64,000 bases of DNA, taken from Leifsonia sp. Root227 (lineage in GTDB: Bacteria; Actinomycetota; Actinomycetes; Actinomycetales; Microbacteriaceae). A program made the translations under genes and the position numbers. Where the stretch lies: contig NZ_LMIO01000001.1 of the NCBI RefSeq assembly GCF_001428745.1, forward strand, positions 706,818 through 770,817, read 5' to 3'. Positions 1-9,081 of this stretch are shown here, in pieces. How positions within the stretch are numbered: the stretch's first letter is position 1; every line of letters begins with the position of its first letter. Under the pieces are notes generated by a model that saw only the letters and a program-made list of their open reading frames with translations, did no database searches and was not told the DNA's origin.

Positions 1-2
1 TC

Positions 3-908
3 GCCGCTCTCGCGTTCACGGCGGCGGTGTGGGGGCGCAATGTGCGCATCCAGGACGACTGGGGGCAGATCGCCATCGCCCTGTTCCTGATCGCGATGCC
101 GCTGTACCGGCCGATCTCCGAGGTCCTGATCGTAGCCGTCGTCTCCGCTTTCGCGCTGGGGGTCTCCTCCGCCATGCAGGCGGCATCCCTGTCCATCGTC
201 ACCAGCCCCGTCGTCTACTTCACCGTCTCGGCCACCCCGATCATCGCGCTCGCCTGCGGCGGCTGCGGCTACGCCTGGACGATGACAGGACAGACACTGG
301 CCTGGCGTCAGGTCGCCAAACGCGGTCAGGCGGAGCTCGATGCGGAACTGCGCGAGACCGCCCGCAGGATGGTCGGCCAGGAGCAGATGTCGACCCTCAA
401 CGAAGCGACAGTGCCCTTCCTCGCCGACCTGCTGCGGCGCGGCGAAGTGACAGCGGCCGACACCGAACGCGCCATGGAGCTCGCCGTCCAGCTCCGCGAC
501 GGAACGGTCACCGCGGTCGACCGCACCTGGCTGGGCGAACGGCTCGCACAGGCGCTCGCGCTTCGCGGACTCGACCCGCGAGCCACCCACTCCGCGCGGA
601 TGGTCGATGATCCCGACCGCCTGGACCGCGCGCTCAGCGACGAGCAGCGGGCGCTCGTGGGCGCCATCATCGCCACGACCGCTGCCCTCCCCGGCCTCGA
701 CCCCGGCTCGGTGCGCATCGTCGCCAGCAACCCGGAGCATCCCGAGTTCGAACTGACCGCGACGGTGGCGCAGGCGCCGCGCGACATCAGACACGCGCTG
801 TCCGCCCTGCTCAGCTCGTTGCGCTCCGTCGCGATGGACGCGAACCTGCGCATCCACGGGCAGCACATCACCATCCGATTCGCCTACCCGGAAGGGGAGA
901 ACAGGTGA
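3..908 (+). CDS. Membrane sensor-like protein, 5' end cut by window edge
   Basis: The frame is open to the left window edge, so the true start lies outside; the first visible start codon is GTG at 27. The visible part has hydrophobic segments over about residues 15-90, then a soluble, charged helical region (about 100-300) that ends in a beta-rich tail. I see no H-box, N-box or glycine-rich ATP-binding motifs, so it is not a recognisable complete histidine kinase. Its stop overlaps the start of a LuxR-type response regulator by four bases (GTGA), so the two are translationally coupled and probably work together. A degenerate sensor or signalling partner is the best inference; the exact family is not recognised. 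Confidence 0.6.
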   Translation, partial: AALAFTAAVWGRNVRIQDDWGQIAIALFLIAMPLYRPISEVLIVAVVSAFALGVSSAMQAASLSIVTSPVVYFTVSATPIIALACGGCGYAWTMTGQTLAWRQVAKRGQAELDAELRETARRMVGQEQMSTLNEATVPFLADLLRRGEVTAADTERAMELAVQLRDGTVTAVDRTWLGERLAQALALRGLDPRATHSARMVDDPDRLDRALSDEQRALVGAIIATTAALPGLDPGSVRIVASNPEHPEFELTATVAQAPRDIRHALSALLSSLRSVAMDANLRIHGQHITIRFAYPEGENR

Positions 909-1579
909 ACACCGCATCAACCGCGCCGCCGATCAGGCTGGCGCTCCTCGACGACCACGAGCTCCTGCTCGATAGCCTGTCGTCGTGGATAGAGAAGCAC
1001 GCCCCCGACCTCGACCTCGTTCTGAGGGCGAGCAGCTGGCTCGAACTCGTCCACAGCGACCAGTTCCCGACCGACCTCGTCATCATGGACCTGCAGCTGC
1101 GCGAGACCATCTCCATCGGCGCCAGGGTGCGCACCTGCCGGGCAGCAGGAGCCAAGGTCATCGTGCTCAGTGCCGTCGACACAGCAGAAGACCGGGACGC
1201 GGCGCTCGCCGCTGGTGCTGTGGCCTACCTCAGCAAGACCCAGCCGATGACAGACGTGCTCGACGCAGCGCTCGACGCGATGGGACGCGGCAAGGGAGGC
1301 GACACGGCGAAGGAGCCGCAGTCCGAGCCGACCTGGCGACCGAAGCCGAGCATCCCGGAGTCGGCACGGCCGCGGCTGAGCGACGGAGAGCGGCAGGCCC
1401 TGACTCTGTACGCGGACGGCAGGACGACCTCGGAGGTGGCCAAGGCGATGAACGTCCAATACGAGACCGCGAAGACCTACCTGCGCAGAGTGCGAGAGAA
1501 GTACGGCAAGGCTGGACGCCCGACGAGCTCCCGAGCCGATCTGATCCGGCGCGCCGCGGAGGACGGCTATCTCACCTGA
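905..1579 (+). CDS. LuxR/NarL-type response regulator
   Basis: 224 aa. An N-terminal receiver domain (about residues 10-125) has the acidic pair in LLDDHE, the phosphoacceptor Asp in VIMDLQL near residue 61 and the conserved Lys in AYLSKTQ. A proline-rich linker follows, then a C-terminal helix-turn-helix (about 155-220, 'SDGERQALTLYADGRTTSEV') of LuxR type. GTG start chosen because it overlaps the upstream stop by four bases. It is likely a DNA-binding transcription regulator phosphorylated by, or otherwise controlled through, the membrane protein encoded just upstream. Targets are unknown. Confidence 0.85.
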   Translation: MNTASTAPPIRLALLDDHELLLDSLSSWIEKHAPDLDLVLRASSWLELVHSDQFPTDLVIMDLQLRETISIGARVRTCRAAGAKVIVLSAVDTAEDRDAALAAGAVAYLSKTQPMTDVLDAALDAMGRGKGGDTAKEPQSEPTWRPKPSIPESARPRLSDGERQALTLYADGRTTSEVAKAMNVQYETAKTYLRRVREKYGKAGRPTSSRADLIRRAAEDGYLT

Positions 1580-1609
1580 CCATCGGGTGGCACCCCATAG
1601 GATCGGTGC

Positions 1610-2281
1610 GTGGCAAAACTGTATTTCCGCTACGGCGCGATGAACAGCGGTAAGAGCACGGCGATGCTCCAGGCGGCCTACAACTACGAGGAGCGCGGGC
1701 ATCGCGTGCTGCTCGCGAAGCCGTCGATCGACACCAAAGGCGACATGGGCATCCTGTCGCGGCTCGGCGTCACCCGCGAGGTCGACTACCTGATCACGCC
1801 GGAGACAGACGCGTACGGCAGGTTCCAGCAGCACAGAGAGCGCACGGTCAAGCGATACGACCGCGACGTCAGCGCCCTCCTCGTCGACGAGGCCCAGTTC
1901 CTCACAGAGGCCCAGATCGACGACCTGCTCAGGATCGCGCTGCTCGAGAACATCCCGGTGCTCGCGTACGGCATCCGCACCGACTTCCAGACCGTCGCGT
2001 TCCCCGGCAGCAGGCGCCTGCTCGAGATCGCGCACACCCTCGAGGAGCTGAAGACCATCTGCCGCTGCGGCAGGAAAGCGATCTTCAACGCCCGCAAGAT
2101 CGACGGGATCTTCGTGTTCGACGGGGATCAGGTCGCCATCGACGGCGCGTCCGTCAGCTACGAATCGTTGTGCGGCGCCTGCTATCTGCAGGAGAGCCAG
2201 GGCGTCCTCAACAACGGCCGCAGGCACTGGCCGCTCGACGCAGCCGCGTACACTGACGAACCCGACCCAGACTTCACCTGA
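1610..2281 (+). CDS. tdk: Thymidine kinase
   Basis: 223 aa, typical length for type II thymidine kinase. Phosphorylates thymidine to dTMP in the salvage pathway, in the cytoplasm. Walker A is GAMNSGKST near residue 10; the Walker B-like DEAQF lies near residue 88; the catalytic Glu is in that motif. Zinc-binding cysteines of the lasso domain are visible as CRCG and, about 35 residues later, CGAC. GTG start at 1610 follows an intergenic gap of 30 bases. The C-terminal tail is acidic. A second dTMP-forming enzyme, thymidylate kinase, is encoded later at 30833, but the two are not in one operon. Confidence 0.95.
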   Translation: MAKLYFRYGAMNSGKSTAMLQAAYNYEERGHRVLLAKPSIDTKGDMGILSRLGVTREVDYLITPETDAYGRFQQHRERTVKRYDRDVSALLVDEAQFLTEAQIDDLLRIALLENIPVLAYGIRTDFQTVAFPGSRRLLEIAHTLEELKTICRCGRKAIFNARKIDGIFVFDGDQVAIDGASVSYESLCGACYLQESQGVLNNGRRHWPLDAAAYTDEPDPDFT

Positions 2282-2323
2282 CCCTCGGAGCGCGTGCGCT
2301 CCCCGGAAGAATCGACATTCAGC

Positions 2324-3631
2324 ATGAGAATCTCCGTGATCGGCTGCGGTTATCTCGGAGCGGTGCACGCCGCATCCATGGCGCACCTCGGACACGACGT
2401 CGTCGGCATCGACGTCGACGAGCGCAAGATCGCGCTGCTGTCCTCCGGCCAGGCGCCGTTCTTCGAGCCAGGTCTTCCCGACGTCCTCGCCTCCTCCATC
2501 GCCTCCGGCCGGTTGCGGTTCACCACCGATTTCGCCGCGGCGGCAGACGCGGACGTGCACTTCGTCGCGGTCGGGACGCCGCAGGTCGCAGACGGGGACG
2601 CGGCAGACATGCGCTACGTGGATGCGGCGTTCAGCACCCTCCTGAAGCACGTGAAGGCGGGGGACGTGCTGGTCGGCAAGAGTACCGTTCCCGTCGGCAC
2701 GGCCGCGCGGCTCGCCGAGCAGGTCGAGTCGACGGTCGACGGCGCGACGCTGGCCTGGAACCCCGAGTTCCTCCGCGAGGGATTCGCGGTGAAGGACACG
2801 ATCAGCCCGGACCGGCTTGTCTACGGCGTGCCGGCTGGTGACGCAGGACAGCGCGCCGCCCGCATCCTGGACGAGGTCTACGCGGCGGCCGTAGCGACAG
2901 GGACGCCGGTGATCGTCACCGATTACGCCACGGCTGAGCTCGTGAAGGTGTCGGCGAACGCGTTCCTCGCGACCAAGATCAGCTTCATCAACGCGATGGC
3001 GGAGGTCGCGGAGGCGACCGGCGCGGACGTGACGCAGCTCGCGGATGCGATCGGCCACGACGCCAGGATCGGCCGCCGCTTCCTCAACGCGGGCGTCGGT
3101 TTCGGCGGCGGCTGCCTGCCGAAGGACATCCGGGCGTTCAGCGCTCGCGCCAAGGAGCTGGGCAAGGGCGAGGCGCTGGCGTTCCTCTCCGAGGTCGACA
3201 AGATCAACCTGCGCCGCCGCGACCGCGTCGTCGACCTGGTGCGCGAGGAGGTCGGAGAGCTCGCCGGCGCGCGCGTCGCGATGCTCGGGCTGGCGTTCAA
3301 GCCGCACTCGGACGACATCAGGGACTCCCCGGCGCTCGACGTCGCCATGCGACTGGCCGAGGCGGGTGCGCGCGTGATCGCGACGGACCCTGAAGCGGTC
3401 GAGAGCGCATCCCGCCGGGCGCCGCAGCTCGAATACGCCGCGTCGGCGGAGGAGGCGGTGCGGGATGCGGACGTCGTCGTGCTGCTGACAGAGTGGCCGC
3501 AGTTCACCGGGCTCGACCCGGCGGTGGTCGGGGAGCTGGTAGCCGGCCGCAGCATCATCGACGGAAGGAACTGTCTCGACCCCGTCGCCTGGCGGGCGGC
3601 AGGGTGGACGTACCGCGGACTCGGGCGCTGA
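2324..3631 (+). CDS. UDP-glucose 6-dehydrogenase
   Basis: About 435 aa. NAD-dependent oxidation of UDP-glucose to UDP-glucuronate, a precursor for surface polysaccharide. The Rossmann motif VIGCGYLGAVHA starts at residue 4; the substrate region has EFLREGFAVKD; the catalytic Cys lies in GFGGGCLPKD; the C-terminal domain has the typical GLAFKPHSDDIRDSP. ATG at 2324 is preferred over the upstream in-frame GTG at 2294 because the Rossmann fold should begin almost at the N-terminus and GGAAGA lies about 12 bases upstream. Located upstream of DUF4012 and a sortase-anchored protein, so a cell-envelope role is likely. Confidence 0.93.
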   Translation: MRISVIGCGYLGAVHAASMAHLGHDVVGIDVDERKIALLSSGQAPFFEPGLPDVLASSIASGRLRFTTDFAAAADADVHFVAVGTPQVADGDAADMRYVDAAFSTLLKHVKAGDVLVGKSTVPVGTAARLAEQVESTVDGATLAWNPEFLREGFAVKDTISPDRLVYGVPAGDAGQRAARILDEVYAAAVATGTPVIVTDYATAELVKVSANAFLATKISFINAMAEVAEATGADVTQLADAIGHDARIGRRFLNAGVGFGGGCLPKDIRAFSARAKELGKGEALAFLSEVDKINLRRRDRVVDLVREEVGELAGARVAMLGLAFKPHSDDIRDSPALDVAMRLAEAGARVIATDPEAVESASRRAPQLEYAASAEEAVRDADVVVLLTEWPQFTGLDPAVVGELVAGRSIIDGRNCLDPVAWRAAGWTYRGLGR

Positions 3632-3708
3632 CCGCCCGCTGAAGATACCCCCGCTACTGGGTGGGATAAAACCCTCCGCAAAAAGTGAGGAATTGTTAGA
3701 TTAGTCGT

Positions 3709-5565
3709 ATGGCGACGTCTGGCACTCCTTCCCCCACCCCACCAGGGGCGTCAGCTCGCCCTGCTCCCGACCCGGCGAGACGCCGCCTGATCCTCTGGAT
3801 CGTGGCCGCCGTGGTGTTCGTGCTGCTGCTCGTCGGCGCCTGGGTGGGCATCCGCGGGCTGCTGGCGAAGAACGAGCTGGAGTCCGCCCTCCCTGCGGCG
3901 AAGCAGGTGCAGACCGCCGTCGTCGCCGGAGACCTCGCAACGGCGAAGTCGGCGGCGACCACCCTGCGGAAGCACGCCGCCGCCGCCGCGTCCCTCACAG
4001 GCGACCCTGTCTGGCGCGTCGCCGAGTTCTTCCCTCTGCTCGGCTCCAACCTCACGGCCGTGCGGGTCGCCGCTGCGTCCACGGACCGGCTCGCGTCCGA
4101 GGTGATCGACCCGCTCGTCGGCGTTGCAGACCAGGTCGACCCTCGGGCGATCAGGCCGGTCGACAAGAAGATCGACCTCGCGCCCATCGAGGCGGCGAAG
4201 CCCGTGGTGGTGAAGGCGCAGGCCGCCTTCCACACCGCCAAGAGCGATGTCGACGGAATCGACACCGAGGGCACCCTCCCGCAGGTGACCAGCGCCGTCG
4301 ATCGTCTGCAGACCCAGCTCCGCAAGGCGACGACGGTGGTGGATGCGGTGGGCAACAGCGTCCGACTCCTCCCGCCCATGCTCGGTGCCGACGGACCGCG
4401 CACCTACCTCGTCCTCGTCCAGAACCCCGCGGAGCTCCGTGCGACCGGCGGCCTCGTCGGCGCCCTCGCCCTGATCAAGGCCGACCACGGCGCCATCACG
4501 CTCGAAGCGCAGTCCTCCGGCACGAGCATCGGGCCGTGGCCTGCGCCGGTGAGCGCCATCCCCGCATCCACGCAGGGGCTGTACGGCCCGCTGCTCGGCC
4601 GGTTCATCCAGGACGTGAACCTCACCCCGCATTTCCCGCTCGCGGCGACGACGGCGGCCACCATGTGGAAGGAGACGCACGGCGGCACAGTCGACGGCGT
4701 CCTCACGATCGACCCGGTCGTGCTGACCGGTTTGCTCAAGGCGACGGGGCCGGTCGCGCTGCCGACCGGCGACATGCTGACCTCGGCCAACGCCATTCCG
4801 CTGCTGCTGAGCGAGAGCTACAAGAAGTTCGCCCTGCCGGAGGAGCAGGACGCGTACTTCGCGTCCGCGGCGACGGCGGTCTTCGACAGCGTGGCCTCCG
4901 GCAAGGCGGACGGCGCCGAACTCGTCAAGGCGCTCGCCAACGCGGGAGCCGACAGGCGCCTGCTGGTCTGGAGCGCGCATCCAGAGGAGCAGAAGGTGCT
5001 CGCGCCGACGACGCTCGCCGGCGGGCTCCCCGCATCCACGTCGTCGACGGCCGGGCTCGGCGTGTACTTCAACGATGCGACCGGCGCCAAGATGGACTAC
5101 TACCTCAGGGCGAAGATCGAGGCGGGGACGGCGATCTGCCGGGTGGACGGCAAGCCGACCAGCCGCGTCACCGTCACGCTGACCAACACCGCGCCGGCGG
5201 ATGCGGGAACAACGCTGCCGGACTACGTGACGGGTGCGGGGACGTACGGCGTCCCTCCCGGCAATATCCGCACCAGGGTCGCCGTGTATGGAGCGACGGA
5301 TGGCCTGCTCGTGTCGACGACGAGCGACGGCGCTCCGTATGCGACGATCTCCGGCACGGACGCGAAGCGGCCGGTAAGCGTCTTCACGGTCGAGCTGGCG
5401 CCCGGTCAGTCGAAGACGGTGAGCGTCGATCTGCTTGATGTGAAGCAGACGGCGCCGGGAATGGACGTGTTCGTCACTCCGACCCTCCCCAGGACGACCC
5501 CCGATGTGGGGGCATCGGGAAGGGTGTCGGTCGTTGCCCTCGACTGCAGCACGACGGTAAAGTGA
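3709..5565 (+). CDS. DUF4012 membrane-anchored protein
   Basis: 618 aa. A proline-rich cytoplasmic N-terminus (1-25) is followed by one transmembrane helix (about 27-52, rich in V/L) and a long extracytoplasmic region. The stretch GPRTYLVLVQNPAELRATGG near residues 225-245 is characteristic of DUF4012 proteins, which are common in actinobacteria near polysaccharide genes but of unknown biochemical role. No Shine-Dalgarno is visible; TTAGAT at 3696-3701 lies seven bases before the ATG, which would fit a leaderless transcript, though I see no good -35. The stop overlaps an upstream in-frame extension of the next gene. The neighbour upstream makes UDP-glucuronate. Confidence 0.85.
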   Translation: MATSGTPSPTPPGASARPAPDPARRRLILWIVAAVVFVLLLVGAWVGIRGLLAKNELESALPAAKQVQTAVVAGDLATAKSAATTLRKHAAAAASLTGDPVWRVAEFFPLLGSNLTAVRVAAASTDRLASEVIDPLVGVADQVDPRAIRPVDKKIDLAPIEAAKPVVVKAQAAFHTAKSDVDGIDTEGTLPQVTSAVDRLQTQLRKATTVVDAVGNSVRLLPPMLGADGPRTYLVLVQNPAELRATGGLVGALALIKADHGAITLEAQSSGTSIGPWPAPVSAIPASTQGLYGPLLGRFIQDVNLTPHFPLAATTAATMWKETHGGTVDGVLTIDPVVLTGLLKATGPVALPTGDMLTSANAIPLLLSESYKKFALPEEQDAYFASAATAVFDSVASGKADGAELVKALANAGADRRLLVWSAHPEEQKVLAPTTLAGGLPASTSSTAGLGVYFNDATGAKMDYYLRAKIEAGTAICRVDGKPTSRVTVTLTNTAPADAGTTLPDYVTGAGTYGVPPGNIRTRVAVYGATDGLLVSTTSDGAPYATISGTDAKRPVSVFTVELAPGQSKTVSVDLLDVKQTAPGMDVFVTPTLPRTTPDVGASGRVSVVALDCSTTVK

Positions 5566-5621
5566 GAAAACGTCATTTAGACGAACCCGCGCACCACCGG
5601 CCTCCCCGAAAGGCTCCCCGA

Positions 5622-6158
5622 ATGTCCAAGAAGTTCCTGGCAGCGCTGATCATCGGCGCAGCGATCGCCCTCGCGGCACCCGCCGCGGCCAACGCCGTCC
5701 CATACACGCACGGCGGAGACTGCAGCATCAGCCCGTCGACCGTCGCAGCAGGCGGCACGAGCACGATGACCTGCGCACCTGGCACGTTCAAGCCATCGGA
5801 GGGCGTCCAGTACGTCGTCTCCGGCAAGGACGCATCCAAGGCAACGCTGAGCGCAGACCCGACCGCGACCACCGCGGGTGGATCGCAGGTCCAGGTCACC
5901 GTCCCGCAGGACGCGACCGGCGCATACACGGTCACCGCGACCGGCGCATCGAGCCAGGCGGCCTCCGCCGTCACGGTCACGGTGCTCCCGGCCGATGTCC
6001 CCGCGTCGACCAGCAGCAGCGGCAGCTCGACCGGTCTCGCATCCACCGGTTCGACGATCGGCTGGTCCATCGCCTGGATCGGCGGAGCCCTCGTTGTCCT
6101 CGGACTGATCGTGCTCTCGCTCATCGCGGCGGCACGGAGGCGGGCACACCAGTCCTGA
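5622..6158 (+). CDS. LAxTG sortase-anchored surface protein
   Basis: 178 aa. Signal peptide at residues 1-25 (MSKKFLAALIIGAA then a hydrophobic run ending AANA). The mature part is an Ig-like beta domain with two cysteines, then a Ser/Thr-rich linker, the sorting motif LASTG, a hydrophobic helix and a basic tail ARRRAHQS. LAxTG is the motif recognised by class E sortases in actinobacteria. ATG at 5622 is preferred over an in-frame GTG at 5562 because it gives a proper signal peptide and has GAAAGG upstream. A perfect terminator follows. Function on the surface is unknown; no sortase gene is in the window. Confidence 0.85.
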   Translation: MSKKFLAALIIGAAIALAAPAAANAVPYTHGGDCSISPSTVAAGGTSTMTCAPGTFKPSEGVQYVVSGKDASKATLSADPTATTAGGSQVQVTVPQDATGAYTVTATGASSQAASAVTVTVLPADVPASTSSSGSSTGLASTGSTIGWSIAWIGGALVVLGLIVLSLIAAARRRAHQS

Positions 6159-6182
6159 TCACGGGATGAACACAGCACCCAG

Positions 6183-6218
6183 GGGTGCGGCTCACAACGG
6201 AGTGAGCCGCACCCTTTT
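6183..6218 (+). terminator. Rho-independent terminator after surface-protein gene
   Basis: A perfect 13-bp stem, GGGTGCGGCTCAC pairing with GTGAGCCGCACCC, has a 6-base loop and is followed by TTTT. It closes the udg-DUF4012-LAxTG group. Confidence 0.92.
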
Positions 6219-6274
6219 CCCGCGCCTGCGACAGGTGCGGGAATCGACCGGCTGCGGCGGCGGTTGCACCTGAG

Positions 6275-7300
6275 GTGACCACGCCGAACGCCATCCCGCT
6301 CAATGTCCTCGACCTCGCCAACCGCCCGTACGGCGGCACCAACGCCGATGCGGTGGCCGGGTCGGTGCGACTGGCGCAGGCGGCGGAGGAACTGGGCTAC
6401 CAGCGGTTCTGGGTCGCGGAGCATCACGGGATGCCGGGGATCGCCTCAAGCGCCCCTGCCGTGCTCATCGCCGGTATCGCTGCCGCGACCTCGCGCATCC
6501 GCGTCGGCAGCGGCGGCGTGATGCTGCCGAACCACGCCCCGCTCGTCGTCGCCGAGCAGTTCGGCACGCTGCGCGCACTCTACGGCGACCGCATCGACCT
6601 CGGGATCGGCCGTGCTCCAGGCACGGACGGCGCGACGGCGATGGCGCTGCGCCGCAGCACCGAAGGGCTCGGCGTCGACGACTTCCCGCAGCAGCTCCTC
6701 GACCTGCTCGGCTTCTTCCACGGCGGCATGAGCGACGCGAACCCGCTGCACACCATCACCGCCGTCCCCGGCCTCGGAGACGCACCGCAGGTGTGGCTGC
6801 TCGGGTCGAGCGGGTTCAGTGCTCAGGTGGCCGCCGCGCTCGGCCTGCCGTTCGCCTTCGCCCACCACTTCGCGGGCGACCACACCGAGGAAGCGCTCGA
6901 CCTCTACCGCTCGCGCTTCGAGCCGAGTGAGACCCTGCGAGAGCCGCACACGATGATCGGGGTGAACGTCGTCTCGGACGAGGACCCTGAGGTGGTCAGG
7001 GCGCTCTCGCTGCCAGGTCAGCTCTCCTTCCTGCGGATGCGGATGGGCGCGAAACCGCAGCCGGTCAGCATCGAGGAAGCGCTGGCATACGAGTTCACCC
7101 CGCTGGAGGAGGAGTTCATCGCCGCCAGGAACGCGCGGCAGGCGATCGGTACTCCGGCCGAGGTGTCGTCCAGGCTCGAAGCGTTGCTCGCATCCACCGG
7201 GGCTGATGAGCTCATGATCACGTCGGGTGCAGCGACCGTGGATGGGCGCATCCGGTCGCTGGAGATCGTCCGCGACGTGCTCGGAGCGCCGGCAGGGTAG
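6275..7300 (+). CDS. Luciferase-like (LLM class) flavin-dependent oxidoreductase
   Basis: 341 aa, one TIM-barrel domain. Family signatures are the N-terminal '[16 protein letters not shown]', the motif [12 protein letters not shown] near residue 48, and '[16 protein letters not shown]' with '[12 protein letters not shown]' near residues 88-125. These match the YhbW-like subgroup of LLM flavoproteins, which use FMNH2 supplied by a separate reductase or F420 in some actinobacteria; cofactor and substrate cannot be told from sequence. GTG start at 6275 is the first start after the terminator. An FMN reductase is encoded about 7 kb downstream, and a second, larger LLM protein sits next to it. Confidence 0.85.
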   Translation: MTTPNAIPLNVLDLANRPYGGTNADAVAGSVRLAQAAEELGYQRFWVAEHHGMPGIASSAPAVLIAGIAAATSRIRVGSGGVMLPNHAPLVVAEQFGTLRALYGDRIDLGIGRAPGTDGATAMALRRSTEGLGVDDFPQQLLDLLGFFHGGMSDANPLHTITAVPGLGDAPQVWLLGSSGFSAQVAAALGLPFAFAHHFAGDHTEEALDLYRSRFEPSETLREPHTMIGVNVVSDEDPEVVRALSLPGQLSFLRMRMGAKPQPVSIEEALAYEFTPLEEEFIAARNARQAIGTPAEVSSRLEALLASTGADELMITSGAATVDGRIRSLEIVRDVLGAPAG

Positions 7301-7443
7301 CGTCCCCCAGCGCCCCGGCGCCAGCACATGTCGACGAATGACAGAGTGTTGCGCTATCCGTCGCGCACGTTGCTGCGCATCCCGTTCCTCCTCCCTAGCG
7401 TTGTCGGACACCACCCGTCCTGCATCCCCCGAGGAGATCCCCC

Positions 7444-9081
7444 ATGCGTTCGCGCACCCTCCGCACCGTCATCGCCGCCACAGCAATCGCGCTCTCCAGT
7501 GCGATGGCGCTGACCGCGTGCGCCGGATCGTCCACCGCATCGAGCGGTGAGAAGGTCACAGGCGGCACCATCGTCTACGCCCACCAGCAAGAACCGGCCT
7601 GCGTGTTCGGCGGCTGGATCGAGCAGGCGTACCTCTCGTACCAGGTCCTCGACAACCTCACCTCGCTGGATGCGGACCACAAGGTGGTCCCGTGGCTCGC
7701 CACCGCCTGGAAGCAGACGGACGACGGACTCACCTGGACCTTCACGCTCAAGAAGGGCGTGAAGTTCACCGACGGCACCCCGGTGACCGCCGCCGCCGTC
7801 GCGTACAACTTCGACTACTGGGTCAAGGGCGGAAACAGCACTGCCAAGGTCTGGTTGGACGGCTACTACAAGGACGCCAAGGCGGTCGACGACCAGACCC
7901 TTCAGGTGGACCTGTCCAAGCCGTACCCTCGCCTGGCGGACAACCTCAGCCAGGGCTACTTCGGCATCCAGTCGCAGCACGCGCTGGAGACCCGCACGAA
8001 GGAGCAGAACTGCGAGGCGCCGATCGGCTCCGGAGCGTTCATCGTGAAGAAGTGGAACCGCGGCCAGGACATCGTCCTCACCCGCAACGCGAACTACACG
8101 TCGTGGCCCGCCAACGCCAAGCACACCGGCCCCGCGTACGTCGACGAGGTCGACTGGAAGTTCGTCGCAGACCCGACCACCCGCGTCGCCGCGCTGCAGA
8201 GCGGCCAGGTGGATGCGATCTACGACGTGCCCGCCATCCAGTGGAAGACGCTGAAGGACGGCGGGTACCAGCTGGAGAAGTACGTCACCCCCGGCCGGCC
8301 GCAGCAGATCTCGTTCAACACGCAGAAGGGCCCGTTCACCGACGAGAAGGTGCGTCAGGCGTTCGCGTACAGCCTCGACCGCAAGCAGATCGTCGACACC
8401 ATCGGCCAGGGCGTCATCCCTGTCGAGGGCAACGGCGGTGTCAGCCAGGCGACCCCCGGCTACAGCGAGAAGGCCGCGAACTGGTACGACTACGACACGA
8501 AGAAGGCGAACGCGCTGCTGGATGCGGCCGGCTGGTCGCAGAAGAACGACAAGGGCGTGCGCGAGAAGGACGGCAAGACGCTCAGCGTGATCCTGCCGTA
8601 CGGCGCAGGCTCGATCATCAACTCCGACGGCGCCGCGATTCTGCAGGGCGTGAAGGAGCAGGCATCCAAGGTGGGTTTCGACGTGCAGCTCATCCCTGTG
8701 CCGCAGAGCGAGTTCTTCGCCGGCAAGTACTCGACACCGGACGACCACGACCTGAGCGTCGGATACTGGACGGCCGTCACCGCTGGCATCCTCTACATCA
8801 ACTGGCGCCCGTCCACCGCAGACGACCCCAACTACGCCAACTCCGCGTTCTACAACGACCCGACGCTGGCGCAGTACATCCTCGACGGCAACTCCGCAGC
8901 CACCGTGGATGCGCAGAACGCGTCGTACCAGAAGGCGCAGGACTACATCGCACAGCACGCGCTCTCCATCGGCGTCTACGACCGCCTCAGCACCCTGGCG
9001 GTCTCGACGAAGCTGAAGGGCGTGTGGCAGGAGCACGCACAGGGAGGACCGACGTTCTATGACGCATACCTCACCAAGTAG
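7444..9081 (+). CDS. ABC transporter substrate-binding lipoprotein (peptide/nickel/opine family 5)
   Basis: 545 aa. Lipoprotein signal peptide with lipobox LTAC (Cys near residue 26), then a family 5 solute-binding fold: GGTIVYAHQQEP at the start of the mature protein, 'WTFTLKKGVKFTDGTPVTA' near residues 98-118 and 'VRQAFAYSLDRKQIVDTI' near 302-320. The family usually binds oligopeptides, nickel chelates or other small organic ligands outside the membrane. A clear Shine-Dalgarno GAGGAG precedes the ATG. The stop lies 23 bases inside the following permease gene, so this is the first gene of a tightly packed five- or six-gene operon that ends in a flavin monooxygenase and FMN reductase. Confidence 0.92.
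   Translation: MRSRTLRTVIAATAIALSSAMALTACAGSSTASSGEKVTGGTIVYAHQQEPACVFGGWIEQAYLSYQVLDNLTSLDADHKVVPWLATAWKQTDDGLTWTFTLKKGVKFTDGTPVTAAAVAYNFDYWVKGGNSTAKVWLDGYYKDAKAVDDQTLQVDLSKPYPRLADNLSQGYFGIQSQHALETRTKEQNCEAPIGSGAFIVKKWNRGQDIVLTRNANYTSWPANAKHTGPAYVDEVDWKFVADPTTRVAALQSGQVDAIYDVPAIQWKTLKDGGYQLEKYVTPGRPQQISFNTQKGPFTDEKVRQAFAYSLDRKQIVDTIGQGVIPVEGNGGVSQATPGYSEKAANWYDYDTKKANALLDAAGWSQKNDKGVREKDGKTLSVILPYGAGSIINSDGAAILQGVKEQASKVGFDVQLIPVPQSEFFAGKYSTPDDHDLSVGYWTAVTAGILYINWRPSTADDPNYANSAFYNDPTLAQYILDGNSAATVDAQNASYQKAQDYIAQHALSIGVYDRLSTLAVSTKLKGVWQEHAQGGPTFYDAYLTK

Noticed and set aside
917..3307. 796-codon open frame on the minus strand
   Set aside because: It is the mirror of the response regulator, tdk and UDP-glucose dehydrogenase genes; composition is Arg/Asp/Glu-rich as expected for a shadow in GC-rich DNA.
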